The notes beneath the pieces are model-generated. The model saw only the letters and a program-made list of their open reading frames with translations, did not search any database and was not told the origin of the DNA. This document shows, piece after piece, positions 7,895-19,117 of a stretch of 64,000 nucleotides of DNA; position 1 is the first letter of the stretch, and every line of letters starts with the position of its first letter. A program made the translations under genes and the position numbers. Source of the DNA: Sedimenticola_A sp040506425 (lineage in GTDB: Bacteria > Pseudomonadota > Gammaproteobacteria > Chromatiales > Chromatiaceae); NCBI GenBank assembly GCA_965224515.1, contig OZ245051.1, positions 1,054,001 to 1,118,000 on the forward strand. The letters run 5' to 3'.

Positions 7895-8776
7895 ATGATT
7901 GAACCCGGAACACTCTGGCAGCGCATTACCGAAACCAGCCGCAGCGCCATTGCATGCGGCGCCCTGCAGCCCATCGAAACGGAACAGGTCATCATCGAGC
8001 AGAACGGTATCCGCTTTCAGGCGCGCTGGGTGTCGAGCCTTAAGCGCAAGATCCAGCCAAAGAGAGAGAACAGCCCCAAGCCGGACAACCCCTTCCTGCC
8101 ACCGGAACCGGAACTGACAGTCGGGGAGATCAGCCACACCCACCTTGGGGTGCTCAACAAGTTCAACGTTATTGAAAACCATCTGCTGATCATCACCAAG
8201 GCGTTCGCACCCCAGGAGACACTGCTTGATGAAAATGACTTCGACGCCCTCTGCCGCTGCCTGCCGGAATTCCCCAGCCTGAGTTTCTACAACGGGGGGC
8301 CGGAGGCCGGGGCAAGCCAGAGACACAAACACCTGCAACTGGTACCCCTACCTCTCAACGACAACGAGCCGGACCTGCCGATCCAGCCCCTGCTTGAGAA
8401 GGTCACAACCACGGAGTCGATTATCCGGCTGCCGGACCTTGAGTTCAGTAACGGTTTCGTACGATTTGCAGACCCGCTTGCACCGGGTGACGCTTCCCGC
8501 TGCAACAACTGGTACCTGAAGCTGCTGGATACACTGGGCATACCGGGAAGGAGAGAGAATGGACAGACCGTGCAATCCCGGCCCTACAACCTGCTGCTGA
8601 CCCGCCACTGGATGCTGCTGATTCCCCGCAGCCGCGAGTTTCACCAGGAGATATCGGTCAACGCCCTTGGGTTTGCCGGCTCACTGTTCGTCAGGGAGAG
8701 AGCCCAGCTCGATCAGTTGCGCACCCCCGGCCCCATGGAACTGCTGCAGAGCGTTGCGCAGCCGGCATGCCAATAA
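7895..8776 (+). CDS. Ap4A phosphorylase / ATP adenylyltransferase
   Basis: Cleaves diadenosine tetraphosphate with phosphate to ATP and ADP (APA1/APA2 type, HIT-related). The 293-residue protein has the GASQRHKHLQLVPLP motif with H144, H146 and Q148 forming the nucleotidyl-transfer site. The N-terminal DNPFLPPEPELTVG and the C-terminal PYNLLLTRHWMLLIPR are both characteristic of this family. It stands alone between a divergent DsbA-like gene and the GCAxxG gene, 88 bases upstream of the latter. Such enzymes lower alarmone-like Ap4A levels after stress. Confidence 0.88.
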   Translation: MIEPGTLWQRITETSRSAIACGALQPIETEQVIIEQNGIRFQARWVSSLKRKIQPKRENSPKPDNPFLPPEPELTVGEISHTHLGVLNKFNVIENHLLIITKAFAPQETLLDENDFDALCRCLPEFPSLSFYNGGPEAGASQRHKHLQLVPLPLNDNEPDLPIQPLLEKVTTTESIIRLPDLEFSNGFVRFADPLAPGDASRCNNWYLKLLDTLGIPGRRENGQTVQSRPYNLLLTRHWMLLIPRSREFHQEISVNALGFAGSLFVRERAQLDQLRTPGPMELLQSVAQPACQ

Positions 8777-8864
8777 GAGCGGTCCCATTGGCATATATCA
8801 ATGCACTCCGGTGCCATATCCTTATGATGACCGGGCAATATTGATTGAAAGCAGGACCGAAGTC

Positions 8865-9347
8865 ATGAAATCAGACGAAAGACAGGCAACCGCAGAAGAG
8901 GCCTACAGCAGGGCTCTCAACTATGAACTGGAGTACGGCTGCTGCCCCCAGTGTGTTCTGGCCACGGTGCAGGAGCTGGTGGGAAATGTTTCCGATGAGA
9001 CGATCAAGGCAAGTCATGGCCTTTCCGGCGGCGGCGGACTGATGGGGCAAGGCACCTGCGGAGCCCTGACCGGCGGCCTGATGGCACTCAGCGCAAAAAA
9101 GGGACGCAGCAGAGACAAGCTGGACAAGGGCAAATTCATCAACAACTTCAAAAAAGGCAGGGAGCTCGCGGAGAAATTCCAGCAGGAGTTCGGCGGCATC
9201 CGCTGCGACGAACTGCAGAAGCAGTTCACCGGCCGCACCTACGACATGTGGAACGCCACGGAGTACCAGCAGTTCGACCGCGACCGCGGCAACCAGTGCG
9301 CCCATGCTACAGGCATGGTTACCAAGTGGGTCATTGAAATGCTCTAG
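8865..9347 (+). CDS. C_GCAxxG_C_C family redox protein
   Basis: A 160-residue cytoplasmic protein of the C_GCAxxG_C_C family (putative redox-active, probably metal- or cluster-binding). Conserved cysteines are seen at 26, 27 and 30 (YGCCPQC), 65 (GQGTCGALTGG), 114 and 145 (NQCAHATG). The start at 8865 has AGGA eight bases upstream. Members often occur beside anaerobic or sulfur-metabolism genes, but here the neighbours are unrelated, so function stays open. It converges on the membrane protein gene at 9394. Confidence 0.85.
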   Translation: MKSDERQATAEEAYSRALNYELEYGCCPQCVLATVQELVGNVSDETIKASHGLSGGGGLMGQGTCGALTGGLMALSAKKGRSRDKLDKGKFINNFKKGRELAEKFQQEFGGIRCDELQKQFTGRTYDMWNATEYQQFDRDRGNQCAHATGMVTKWVIEML

Positions 9348-9393
9348 CGGGTCATGCTGAAAGCCCTGCTGTTTTCAACCCGCCCACCAGAAC

Positions 9394-10704
9394 TTACTGG
9401 GGTATGAGTACCTCGGCCTTGACCAGCAGGCTAAGAGGCTGGTGAATAATGAACTCGCCACCATGAACACGCTGCTCGATACTCACCTCGTTTTTCCTGA
9501 CAGATTTGATAACCCCCTCTTTGGGATGGGCATCCTTACCACTGCTGGTGTACAGGCGTGCCTTGCGCCCCAGATAGCCGCCCAACTCTGAACGTTTAAC
9601 CTCCACATATCGCCAGTGCAGGACCGGCTTGGGCTTGGGCGCCTCCCCGGCTGTGGAAGCCTCACCTGACCGCAGCTCTGCCTCAGCAGTCAGATCAGAA
9701 CCGGCAGGGGCGGTAAAGCTCAGGTCAGTAATCAGTTTGCCACCGACACTCAGCTCAAGACCCAGCATCGACACCATATCCTCGGGGCGGAACATCTGAA
9801 TGGTGGCTGGATTGAAATTGGATGCAGGCCTGGCCCGAATATGCACATCACCCGCCCTGGTCACCAGCTCCTTCAGTGCAAGGCGCAACCCCTGACCGGG
9901 GATGAAACCCAGAGACTGGGCATAGTAGGCGTCAGACTGATTGAACAGCAGGTTAATATACTCCTGGGAGGTCTTAGCGGCTTTTTGGGCGCAGTGACTG
10001 ACCATTTTACGCATGTAGTCAGGTTCAAGCCGGTAAGCGATCTCAACTTCACCAAATGTCGGCATGGCGCCCATTGCAACCATGGCAGGAGTGCTGACAC
10101 CTGACATGGAGACATCCATGGCAAAAGATTCAATACCCTCGATCTGGTAATCGAACTTTAGGGCCACTTCACCCGCATCCTGGTCGTACTCGTAACCGAC
10201 ACCTGAATCCGCCACAAGGGTGCTATAGCCGATATCGAACAGGCCGACACGCTGCAAAATACCACCCAGGCTGCAGACCTTGGGCCCCTGCTTGACCTGG
10301 GAAGCACCACCGAAACCGAAAGAGGGCCCGATGTCCCCACCAGCATCACTGGTCACCGGGATCTCGGCACCCCAGATACTTGCCGACAGCTTCGCCGGCG
10401 GTTCACCCCTATCAAGACCCCGGGAGAGGTCCAGCAGAAAACCAATACCGTCACCCTGCACTTCCACGGCATCCACCCGCATCTCAAGCCCGGTGGTCAG
10501 CGGCGTTATCGCAATCTGGGTTACTGTGATTTTTCCACTGATATCGGAACCGATGCCGCCATAGCTCATATGCGCGAACGGCGACACCATCCCGATTGCA
10601 TTATCGAGTTCGCTTTTAACCTTGTAGTAGATGTAGCCCTTGAGCCCCGCATAGGCGATCAACGCACCAATAACAGGCACAAGAACCAGTGTCTTCAACT
10701 TCAC
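9394..10704 (-). CDS. Inner-membrane-anchored protein of unknown function
   Basis: I do not recognise a named domain. The 436-residue product has one N-terminal membrane segment (about residues 3-22, LVLVPVIGALIAYAGLKGY). The rest is a long, probably periplasmic region rich in beta-type segments, which recalls DUF945/AsmA-like envelope proteins without clear identity. Two cysteines occur mid-protein (about 150 and 240). A separate C-terminal unit (from about 365) reads like a small nucleic-acid- or SH3-like barrel, ARLYTSSGKDAHPKEGVI followed by VRKNEVSIEQRV. A GTG start at 10704 with GAGG eight bases ahead is preferred to a TTG at 10737. The gene is monocistronic. Confidence 0.7.
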   Translation of the reverse strand: MKLKTLVLVPVIGALIAYAGLKGYIYYKVKSELDNAIGMVSPFAHMSYGGIGSDISGKITVTQIAITPLTTGLEMRVDAVEVQGDGIGFLLDLSRGLDRGEPPAKLSASIWGAEIPVTSDAGGDIGPSFGFGGASQVKQGPKVCSLGGILQRVGLFDIGYSTLVADSGVGYEYDQDAGEVALKFDYQIEGIESFAMDVSMSGVSTPAMVAMGAMPTFGEVEIAYRLEPDYMRKMVSHCAQKAAKTSQEYINLLFNQSDAYYAQSLGFIPGQGLRLALKELVTRAGDVHIRARPASNFNPATIQMFRPEDMVSMLGLELSVGGKLITDLSFTAPAGSDLTAEAELRSGEASTAGEAPKPKPVLHWRYVEVKRSELGGYLGRKARLYTSSGKDAHPKEGVIKSVRKNEVSIEQRVHGGEFIIHQPLSLLVKAEVLIPQ

Positions 10705-10876
10705 TATCCGTACCTCATATCCACCTCCCGTAAGCAACCACGATAACGGGAGGTATCCAGAATTACCAAGCCCACAGCCACACCATCACCGATGCGGCGC
10801 AAACTGTTCGATTTGATTGAAAGTTTAGCCTATAACAGGCCTGACGTACCTGTTTACACCACAGATTCAGCGTCTG

Positions 10877-11491
10877 CTATCGCGGTCTTGCGAGATTGAT
10901 GATGTCACCCAGCCCCGCATACTCACCCGCCCCCAGCCGCCCCAGGGGGTCCAACTGCTTGGCGGACAGCTTCAGCCGGCCGTCCTCTCCTGGGCAAACC
11001 ACAGCGTCATCCACGTATATCCTCTTCACACAGCCGAATACCAGCGACTGCGGTGCGGCACCGATCTGTTGTATCTCATGGATTTCACAGGTCATTGCCA
11101 GGCGGCAGCCGGCAAGGCGCGGGAGGGGCGAACCGGGAAACTCCACCACTTCCAGGCCGCCAGCCTCGACTTCGGACTGCCCTGCCGGCAGCGTGGCAGC
11201 ACTCTCATTTACCGCCCCGATCTCGCCGCAGTGGGGAATATGCACCACAAAGTGCTTACGCGCCTCGATATTTGCCGCTGTATCCTTGGGACCGCCCCCC
11301 GGCTTGCGTCCGATTGAGAGCATGATCAGCGGCGGGTCGCTGCTCACCGCACTGAAATAGGAGAAGGGCGCCAGGTTGTGGCTGCCATTGGCGTTCTCGG
11401 ACAGCACCCAGGCTATAGGGCGGGGTATCAGCGCCTGGGTCATGGTGAAGTAGACCTGCCCCGGCGTCATTTCAGATAAATCGATATCCAT
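10877..11491 (-). CDS. Flavin reductase-like FMN-binding protein
   Basis: Member of the flavin reductase-like (DIM6/NTAB) family, 204 residues, cytoplasmic. It has the FMN-binding PRPIAWVLSENANG.HNLAPFSYF region, PPLIMLSIGRKPGG, and ARKHFVVHIPH. These proteins use FMN for flavin reduction or as accessory oxidoreductases. The ATG at 11491 shares a base with the stop of the phosphodiesterase-type gene, so it is the third gene of a translationally coupled operon FKBP, phosphodiesterase, flavin reductase. No specific substrate can be read from the sequence. Confidence 0.85.
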   Translation of the reverse strand: MDIDLSEMTPGQVYFTMTQALIPRPIAWVLSENANGSHNLAPFSYFSAVSSDPPLIMLSIGRKPGGGPKDTAANIEARKHFVVHIPHCGEIGAVNESAATLPAGQSEVEAGGLEVVEFPGSPLPRLAGCRLAMTCEIHEIQQIGAAPQSLVFGCVKRIYVDDAVVCPGEDGRLKLSAKQLDPLGRLGAGEYAGLGDIINLARPR

Positions 11492-12648
11492 TAAAGCTCC
11501 GCATATACCAGGGGCACGTACATCTCTTCGGAACTAACCCCGCCATGCACCCCCAGGTGCAGGTGTGGTCGTTCACCGAGCACCTGGTCCTTGATCTTGT
11601 AATCGCCCTTCATCACCATGACATAGTCGCCTATACGATCTTTGAACTGCGGGTGAGCCTCCCCCAGGCCAAACCAGTTTTCCGCCAGCATCTCCCCTGA
11701 CTTGCGAACATCCATACAATGGGCAAGCTCTCGACCCACGTAATCAAGAAAACGCGATTCACATCCCGAGCGCAGGTAGCAGTAGGCGAAGCGTGACTCC
11801 CCACTCAACGGCAATCCAAGGCACGCCTCCAGCTCCGGATGATCAGAGAGATAGACCGTATGCTCAGGGAGCGTATCGATAAAGCCATGATCCGCGGTAA
11901 CCAGCAACAGGGTATCGGAACCCCGGTTTGACCAGGCAAAACCATCAAGGGCCGCGTCGAGCTGTTCAAGGTGAAAAGCAGCCTGGCTGCTACCTACTCC
12001 ATATTCGTGAGCAATGGCGTCAAACTCGGGCCAGTAGGCGTAGACATAGTTTCGCCCACCCCCCGAAAGGCCGGACTCTATTCCGGAAAGAAATTCAGCG
12101 ATACCACCATAGGGCACAACCTCAGCCCCATCATTGAAGGCCATGTTGAAATCAGACCCGGCGATCCAGTCAGGCATAACCACCGAACAGTTGGCCTGAA
12201 GGCGACTGAAAACAGACTCACAGCGACACAGGTCGGCCGGACTCAACCCCTGGGCCCCAAGGGACTCACTGCCATGACGGGAGCGGAACGGCAAAACAGC
12301 CAGGATATCCCCCAGCTCACGGAAATAGGTGAACCAGCCGGTGAAACCGTGCTGCATGGGCGGGACCCCAAGCATGAAAGCCGGAATGGCCGTGGCCGTG
12401 GTGGAGGGCGAGACCGAGGTCAAGCTGCCCCGCAGGTTTCGGGAGAGGAAACCATCCCCGCTTCTGGCTGCAAGGTATTCATAACCGAGCCCGTCGATCA
12501 CCAGCAGAACGATATTCTTCGCCTGTGACAACCGGTCAGAAGAGAGCAGGGAGGCGGGGGCATAGCCCCGGGTATCAGCCTCCATCGCTTCCGCGATGGA
12601 GGAGATGAGATTAACTATACTGCCGCCAGTATAGTCAGGCCTGATCAA
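11491..12648 (-). CDS. Alkaline phosphatase superfamily protein (type I phosphodiesterase / nucleotide pyrophosphatase)
   Basis: Metal-dependent hydrolase of 385 residues. Metal ligands and the nucleophile are in family positions: D52 in LLVIDGLGYE, the nucleophile threonine in SPSTTATAIP (about 83), FDAIAHEYG, TADHGF (Asp-His pair), and HLGVHGG near the C-terminus. No signal peptide is visible, so it may act in the cytoplasm. It overlaps the FKBP gene by four bases (ATGA) and the flavin reductase gene by one. The substrate (nucleotide, phosphodiester, or other) is not determined by sequence. Confidence 0.85.
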   Translation of the reverse strand: MIRPDYTGGSIVNLISSIAEAMEADTRGYAPASLLSSDRLSQAKNIVLLVIDGLGYEYLAARSGDGFLSRNLRGSLTSVSPSTTATAIPAFMLGVPPMQHGFTGWFTYFRELGDILAVLPFRSRHGSESLGAQGLSPADLCRCESVFSRLQANCSVVMPDWIAGSDFNMAFNDGAEVVPYGGIAEFLSGIESGLSGGGRNYVYAYWPEFDAIAHEYGVGSSQAAFHLEQLDAALDGFAWSNRGSDTLLLVTADHGFIDTLPEHTVYLSDHPELEACLGLPLSGESRFAYCYLRSGCESRFLDYVGRELAHCMDVRKSGEMLAENWFGLGEAHPQFKDRIGDYVMVMKGDYKIKDQVLGERPHLHLGVHGGVSSEEMYVPLVYAEL

Positions 12649-13076
12649 TCAGCAATACCTACCAGCTCGAGATCAAAAGTAAGCGCTTTGCCGGCCAGGG
12701 GGTGGTTTCCGTCAAGGGTGGCGACCTCATCGGTCAGTGCGGTGACAGTCAGCAGGTAGGGGTGTCCCTCGGGACCCTGGGCCTGGAGCTGTACGCCAAT
12801 GGCCAGCTCAATCTCTTCCGGGATGTGCTCACGACCCACCTCCTGGATCAGTTCGTCATGGGGCTCACCATAAGCATCTTCAGCCGGGAGATTAATTGTC
12901 TTGGTTTCGCCGACACTCATACCCTCAAGCGCACTTTCGAAACCCGGGATCACCTGACCCTCCCCCAGGGTTACTTCAAGGGGCTCTGCACCCACTGAAG
13001 AGTCAAATTGGGTACCGTCTTCCAGGGTGCCGGTGTAATGAACCTGTACGGTATCGCCTGATTTTGCCTGAGACAT
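12645..13076 (-). CDS. FKBP-type peptidyl-prolyl cis-trans isomerase (SlpA/SlyD-like)
   Basis: A 143-residue cytoplasmic prolyl isomerase/chaperone. The FKBP half is at the N-terminus (VQVHYTGTLEDGTQFDSS, GQVIPGFESALEGM) and an insert-in-flap domain follows (DAYGEPHDELIQEV). It closes with GNHPLAGKALTFDLEL. The C-terminus lacks a His/Cys-rich nickel tail, so it is closer to SlpA (FkpB) than to E. coli SlyD. It is the first gene of a three-gene operon with four-base overlap to the next. TrmH lies divergently upstream. Confidence 0.9.
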   Translation of the reverse strand: MSQAKSGDTVQVHYTGTLEDGTQFDSSVGAEPLEVTLGEGQVIPGFESALEGMSVGETKTINLPAEDAYGEPHDELIQEVGREHIPEEIELAIGVQLQAQGPEGHPYLLTVTALTDEVATLDGNHPLAGKALTFDLELVGIAD

Positions 13077-13215
13077 GAAACATTCCTCTGATTAATTCAT
13101 AAGTTTAAGAGGAACCTCGGGGAGATGCCTCGGAAGAGCCGTCGGTGCATTCTCACCACGACCCAAGGTGGTATATGATGACATGTTCGCCCCACCTATT
13201 TCGAATTTTATCGCT

Positions 13216-13806
13216 ATGGCCCTGAGAAAATCCAAAAAATATGACCGCAACCAGGCCCTGCGACGGTATGAAAAAAGCCGCCGGAAAAATCTCCTGGCCG
13301 CTCCCGGCCAGCACAGCTTTGCTGTTGTACTGGACCATCTCAAGGCGGGGTTCAACGTACCCAAGATCTTCCGCAGTGCCGAGGCCTTCGGCGCTGCGGA
13401 GCTCCACCTGGTCAACATCGGCCCCTTCGACCCCGCCCCGGCCAAAGGAGCTTTCAAGACCGTTCCCGCCCGGTTTCACGAGACATTCGACAGCTGTCAC
13501 CAGGCATTGACCGCTGACGGCTACATTCTCTACACCCTGGAGGCGGACAAGGGGGAGATGCTCAACGAGGTGGTTTTCCCGGAGAAGTGCGCCTTCATCT
13601 TCGGCCACGAGGAGCGGGGGCTGAGCTTCGATCCTGAAGACTACCCGGAGATCCGCAAGCTGACCATTCCCCAGTACGGGCAGATCGAGAGCCTCAATGT
13701 CAGCGTAGCCGCCTCGATAGTGATGTACGAGTACATCCGCCAGCACGGTGGCGAACCACGCAAAAGCGTGCCCAAACACGCACCACGCCGGGTTTTAAAC
13801 CGCTAA
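13216..13806 (+). CDS. TrmH-family (SpoU) RNA 2'-O-methyltransferase
   Basis: A SPOUT-class S-adenosylmethionine-dependent RNA ribose methyltransferase, 196 residues. The three SpoU motifs are present: NVPKIFRSAEAFGAAE (motif 1, with Arg as catalytic candidate), IFGHEERGL (motif 2) and QIESLNVSVAASIVMYE (motif 3). The N-terminus is basic (ALRKSKKYDRNQALRRYEKS), as in related proteins. Start choice is uncertain: an ATG at 13183 with AAGGTGG eleven bases ahead would add 11 residues. The target tRNA or rRNA base is unknown. Confidence 0.88.
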   Translation: MALRKSKKYDRNQALRRYEKSRRKNLLAAPGQHSFAVVLDHLKAGFNVPKIFRSAEAFGAAELHLVNIGPFDPAPAKGAFKTVPARFHETFDSCHQALTADGYILYTLEADKGEMLNEVVFPEKCAFIFGHEERGLSFDPEDYPEIRKLTIPQYGQIESLNVSVAASIVMYEYIRQHGGEPRKSVPKHAPRRVLNR

Positions 13807-13907
13807 ATACAGCGATTTTGCCCCAGGCAATCAGGATTTCCCCTAACGCCCCTCAAGGCTTTATAATTACGGGCTTTTTCCTATTTCGCCTCCGGATTTA
13901 CTAGACC

Positions 13908-17603
<3,696 letters not shown>

Positions 17604-17612
17604 TGTTGCACA

Positions 17613-17638
17613 TGCAGCCTGCCATCGGGCAGGCTGCA
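17613..17638 (+). terminator. Strong hairpin after metH
   Basis: A perfect 11-base stem, TGCAGCCTGCC at 17613-17623 and its complement at 17628-17638, with a four-base loop, begins ten bases after the metH stop. There is no following U-tract, so it may be a 3'-end stabiliser or a rho-linked end and not a classical intrinsic terminator. Confidence 0.6.
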
Positions 17639-17688
17639 CCCGGATATCAACCGCTGTTCAAAGGGTATATCCCGACGAAAAATTACTA

Positions 17689-17717
17689 TTGACGCCATCG
17701 CCATTCAGCAATAGATT
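17689..17717 (+). promoter_or_regulatory. Candidate sigma-70 promoter for the peroxiredoxin gene
   Basis: TTGACG at 17689-17694 and TAGATT at 17712-17717 are separated by 17 bases and lie about 70 bases before the start codon. They match the consensus in 5 of 6 and 4 of 6 positions. This is pattern evidence only. Confidence 0.4.
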
Positions 17718-17786
17718 TGCTCTTCAACAAACAATGAATCCGCCGCGACAACTGCAGGCAGGATCGTTACACCGAGGAGCGTTTAT

Positions 17787-18251
17787 ATGCTGAAGCCTGG
17801 TGACTCTGCACCGAACTTCGAGCTTCCCAATGCCGACCTGGAGATGACCCAGCTTGCCGACTTCACCGGCAATAAAAACCTGGTGATCTACTTCTATCCC
17901 AAGGACGACACCCCCGGCTGCACCATTGAAGCCCTGGAGTTTTCCGACCTGATTGATGAGTTCAACGAACTCGATACCGAGGTCCTCGGTATAAGCAAGG
18001 ACAACTGCCTCTCCCATGGCGCTTTCAGAGACAAGCACGGCCTCACCATTCGCCTCCTCGCCGACATTAATGGCGTGATGTGCGAAGACTACAGTGTATG
18101 GCGGGAGAAAGAGGCCCACGGCGAAAAGCGCATGGGCATACTCCGTTCCACCTTCGTGATCGACAAGCACGGCACCGTGCAACATGCGCTCTACGACATC
18201 AAACCCAAGGGTCATGCAGAGCAGGTGCTGGAACTTCTAAAAGCCATCTGA
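17787..18251 (+). CDS. bcp: Thioredoxin-dependent thiol peroxidase (Bcp/PrxQ)
   Basis: A cytoplasmic peroxiredoxin of 154 residues that reduces hydroperoxides. The peroxidatic cysteine is C45 in YPKDDTPGCTIEA, with the usual threonine and proline. Most Bcp proteins have the resolving cysteine five residues later; here that position is not cysteine (ALEFSD follows), so another Cys (NCLSH at about 74, or MCED near 98) or an external thiol must resolve. GAGGAG at 17774-17779 sits seven bases before the ATG. Confidence 0.93.
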   Translation: MLKPGDSAPNFELPNADLEMTQLADFTGNKNLVIYFYPKDDTPGCTIEALEFSDLIDEFNELDTEVLGISKDNCLSHGAFRDKHGLTIRLLADINGVMCEDYSVWREKEAHGEKRMGILRSTFVIDKHGTVQHALYDIKPKGHAEQVLELLKAI

Positions 18252-18259
18252 CCGGTTAT

Positions 18260-18328
18260 ACAGGAGCCTGGTCTTCCGGGTGATAACGCGGATTGCCGCA
18301 CTATCGCCGTCAGAAGACCGCTCCTACA
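18260..18328. repeat. Imperfect REP-like inverted repeat between convergent genes
   Basis: CAGGAGCCTGGTCTTC at 18261-18276 pairs with GAAGACCGCTCCTA at 18313-18326, with one bulge. The GTAGGAGCGGTCTTC core (reverse strand) belongs to the same general class as the repeat at 1824. The right arm contains the stop codon of truC (18324-18326). It may serve as a bidirectional end for bcp and truC. Confidence 0.45.
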
Positions 18329-19019
18329 GAACCCCGCCCCATCCGAATTCAGCAAACAATCTTTCCAGTTCCGGCTCTTCACCGGCACGGATCGTGATGC
18401 CCTCACCGGTATAAGGGTGCACAAACGACAACTGTGCCGCCTGCAGTAACAGCCTGCGACAGCTGAAGCGGTCGCGGAACATCTGGTTGTGCCTGCCGTC
18501 ACCGTGGGAGGTATCGCCGACAACGGGGTGAAAAATGTGCTTCATATGTTTGCGTATCTGGCGCATGCGCCCGGTCAACGGGCTGATCTCCAGCAGGGAG
18601 TAGCGGGCTGTCTCATAACGCCCTACAGCTATCGGCAGTTCCACTGTCGCCAACCGCCGGTAATCGGTGACCGCATCCTGGCGCTCCGTGGCATCCTCTT
18701 CAAGCAACGGGTAGTCGATGTGCCCCTCTGATTCGGTAAACCCCCGCACCACCGCCAGGTAGCGTTTATCAATCTGGCGCTGCTCGAACAACCGCACCAG
18801 GGAGCGGGCCGCGTCAGAGCCCAGGGCAAACACCAGCACCCCTGATGTCGGGCGGTCCAGGCGATGTACCGGGTAGACCCACTGCCCAATCTGATCACGC
18901 AACATCTGCATGGCAAACCGGTCACCGTCTGCAATGCGCGTACGGTGTACCAGCAAGCCGGGAGGCTTGTGTATGGCGATGTACCATTCATCGCGGTAGA
19001 CAATCTCTAATTCACCCAT
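18324..19019 (-). CDS. truC: tRNA pseudouridine(65) synthase TruC family
   Basis: An RluA-type pseudouridine synthase of 231 residues. The catalytic motif VHRLDRPTSGVLVFAL contains the essential aspartate. LSFVHPYTG and the family ending are also present, together with RQIDKRYLAVVRG and PLTGRMRQIRKHM. TruC modifies U65 of tRNA-Ile/Asp in E. coli, and the length is close to that (about 260). The ATG at 19019 gives the normal beginning ELEIVYRDEWYIAIHKPPG; the open frame continues upstream to 19169 with a non-family, Cys-rich extension that I reject. There is no S4 domain, as expected for TruC. Confidence 0.9.
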   Translation of the reverse strand: MGELEIVYRDEWYIAIHKPPGLLVHRTRIADGDRFAMQMLRDQIGQWVYPVHRLDRPTSGVLVFALGSDAARSLVRLFEQRQIDKRYLAVVRGFTESEGHIDYPLLEEDATERQDAVTDYRRLATVELPIAVGRYETARYSLLEISPLTGRMRQIRKHMKHIFHPVVGDTSHGDGRHNQMFRDRFSCRRLLLQAAQLSFVHPYTGEGITIRAGEEPELERLFAEFGWGGVL

Positions 19020-19117
19020 CCCGCCTATCTTACAGCAGCAGAAGGGCTCAGTTTGAATCCATGCAACGATAGGGTATTGTTTCAGGATCGCCTGCCGGCA
19101 GCCAGATAGAATCACTC

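Noticed and set aside
13807..13907. Possible cobalamin or S-adenosylmethionine/homocysteine riboswitch before metH
   Set aside because: Only about 100 bases are available and no conserved riboswitch core or strong stem system is seen.
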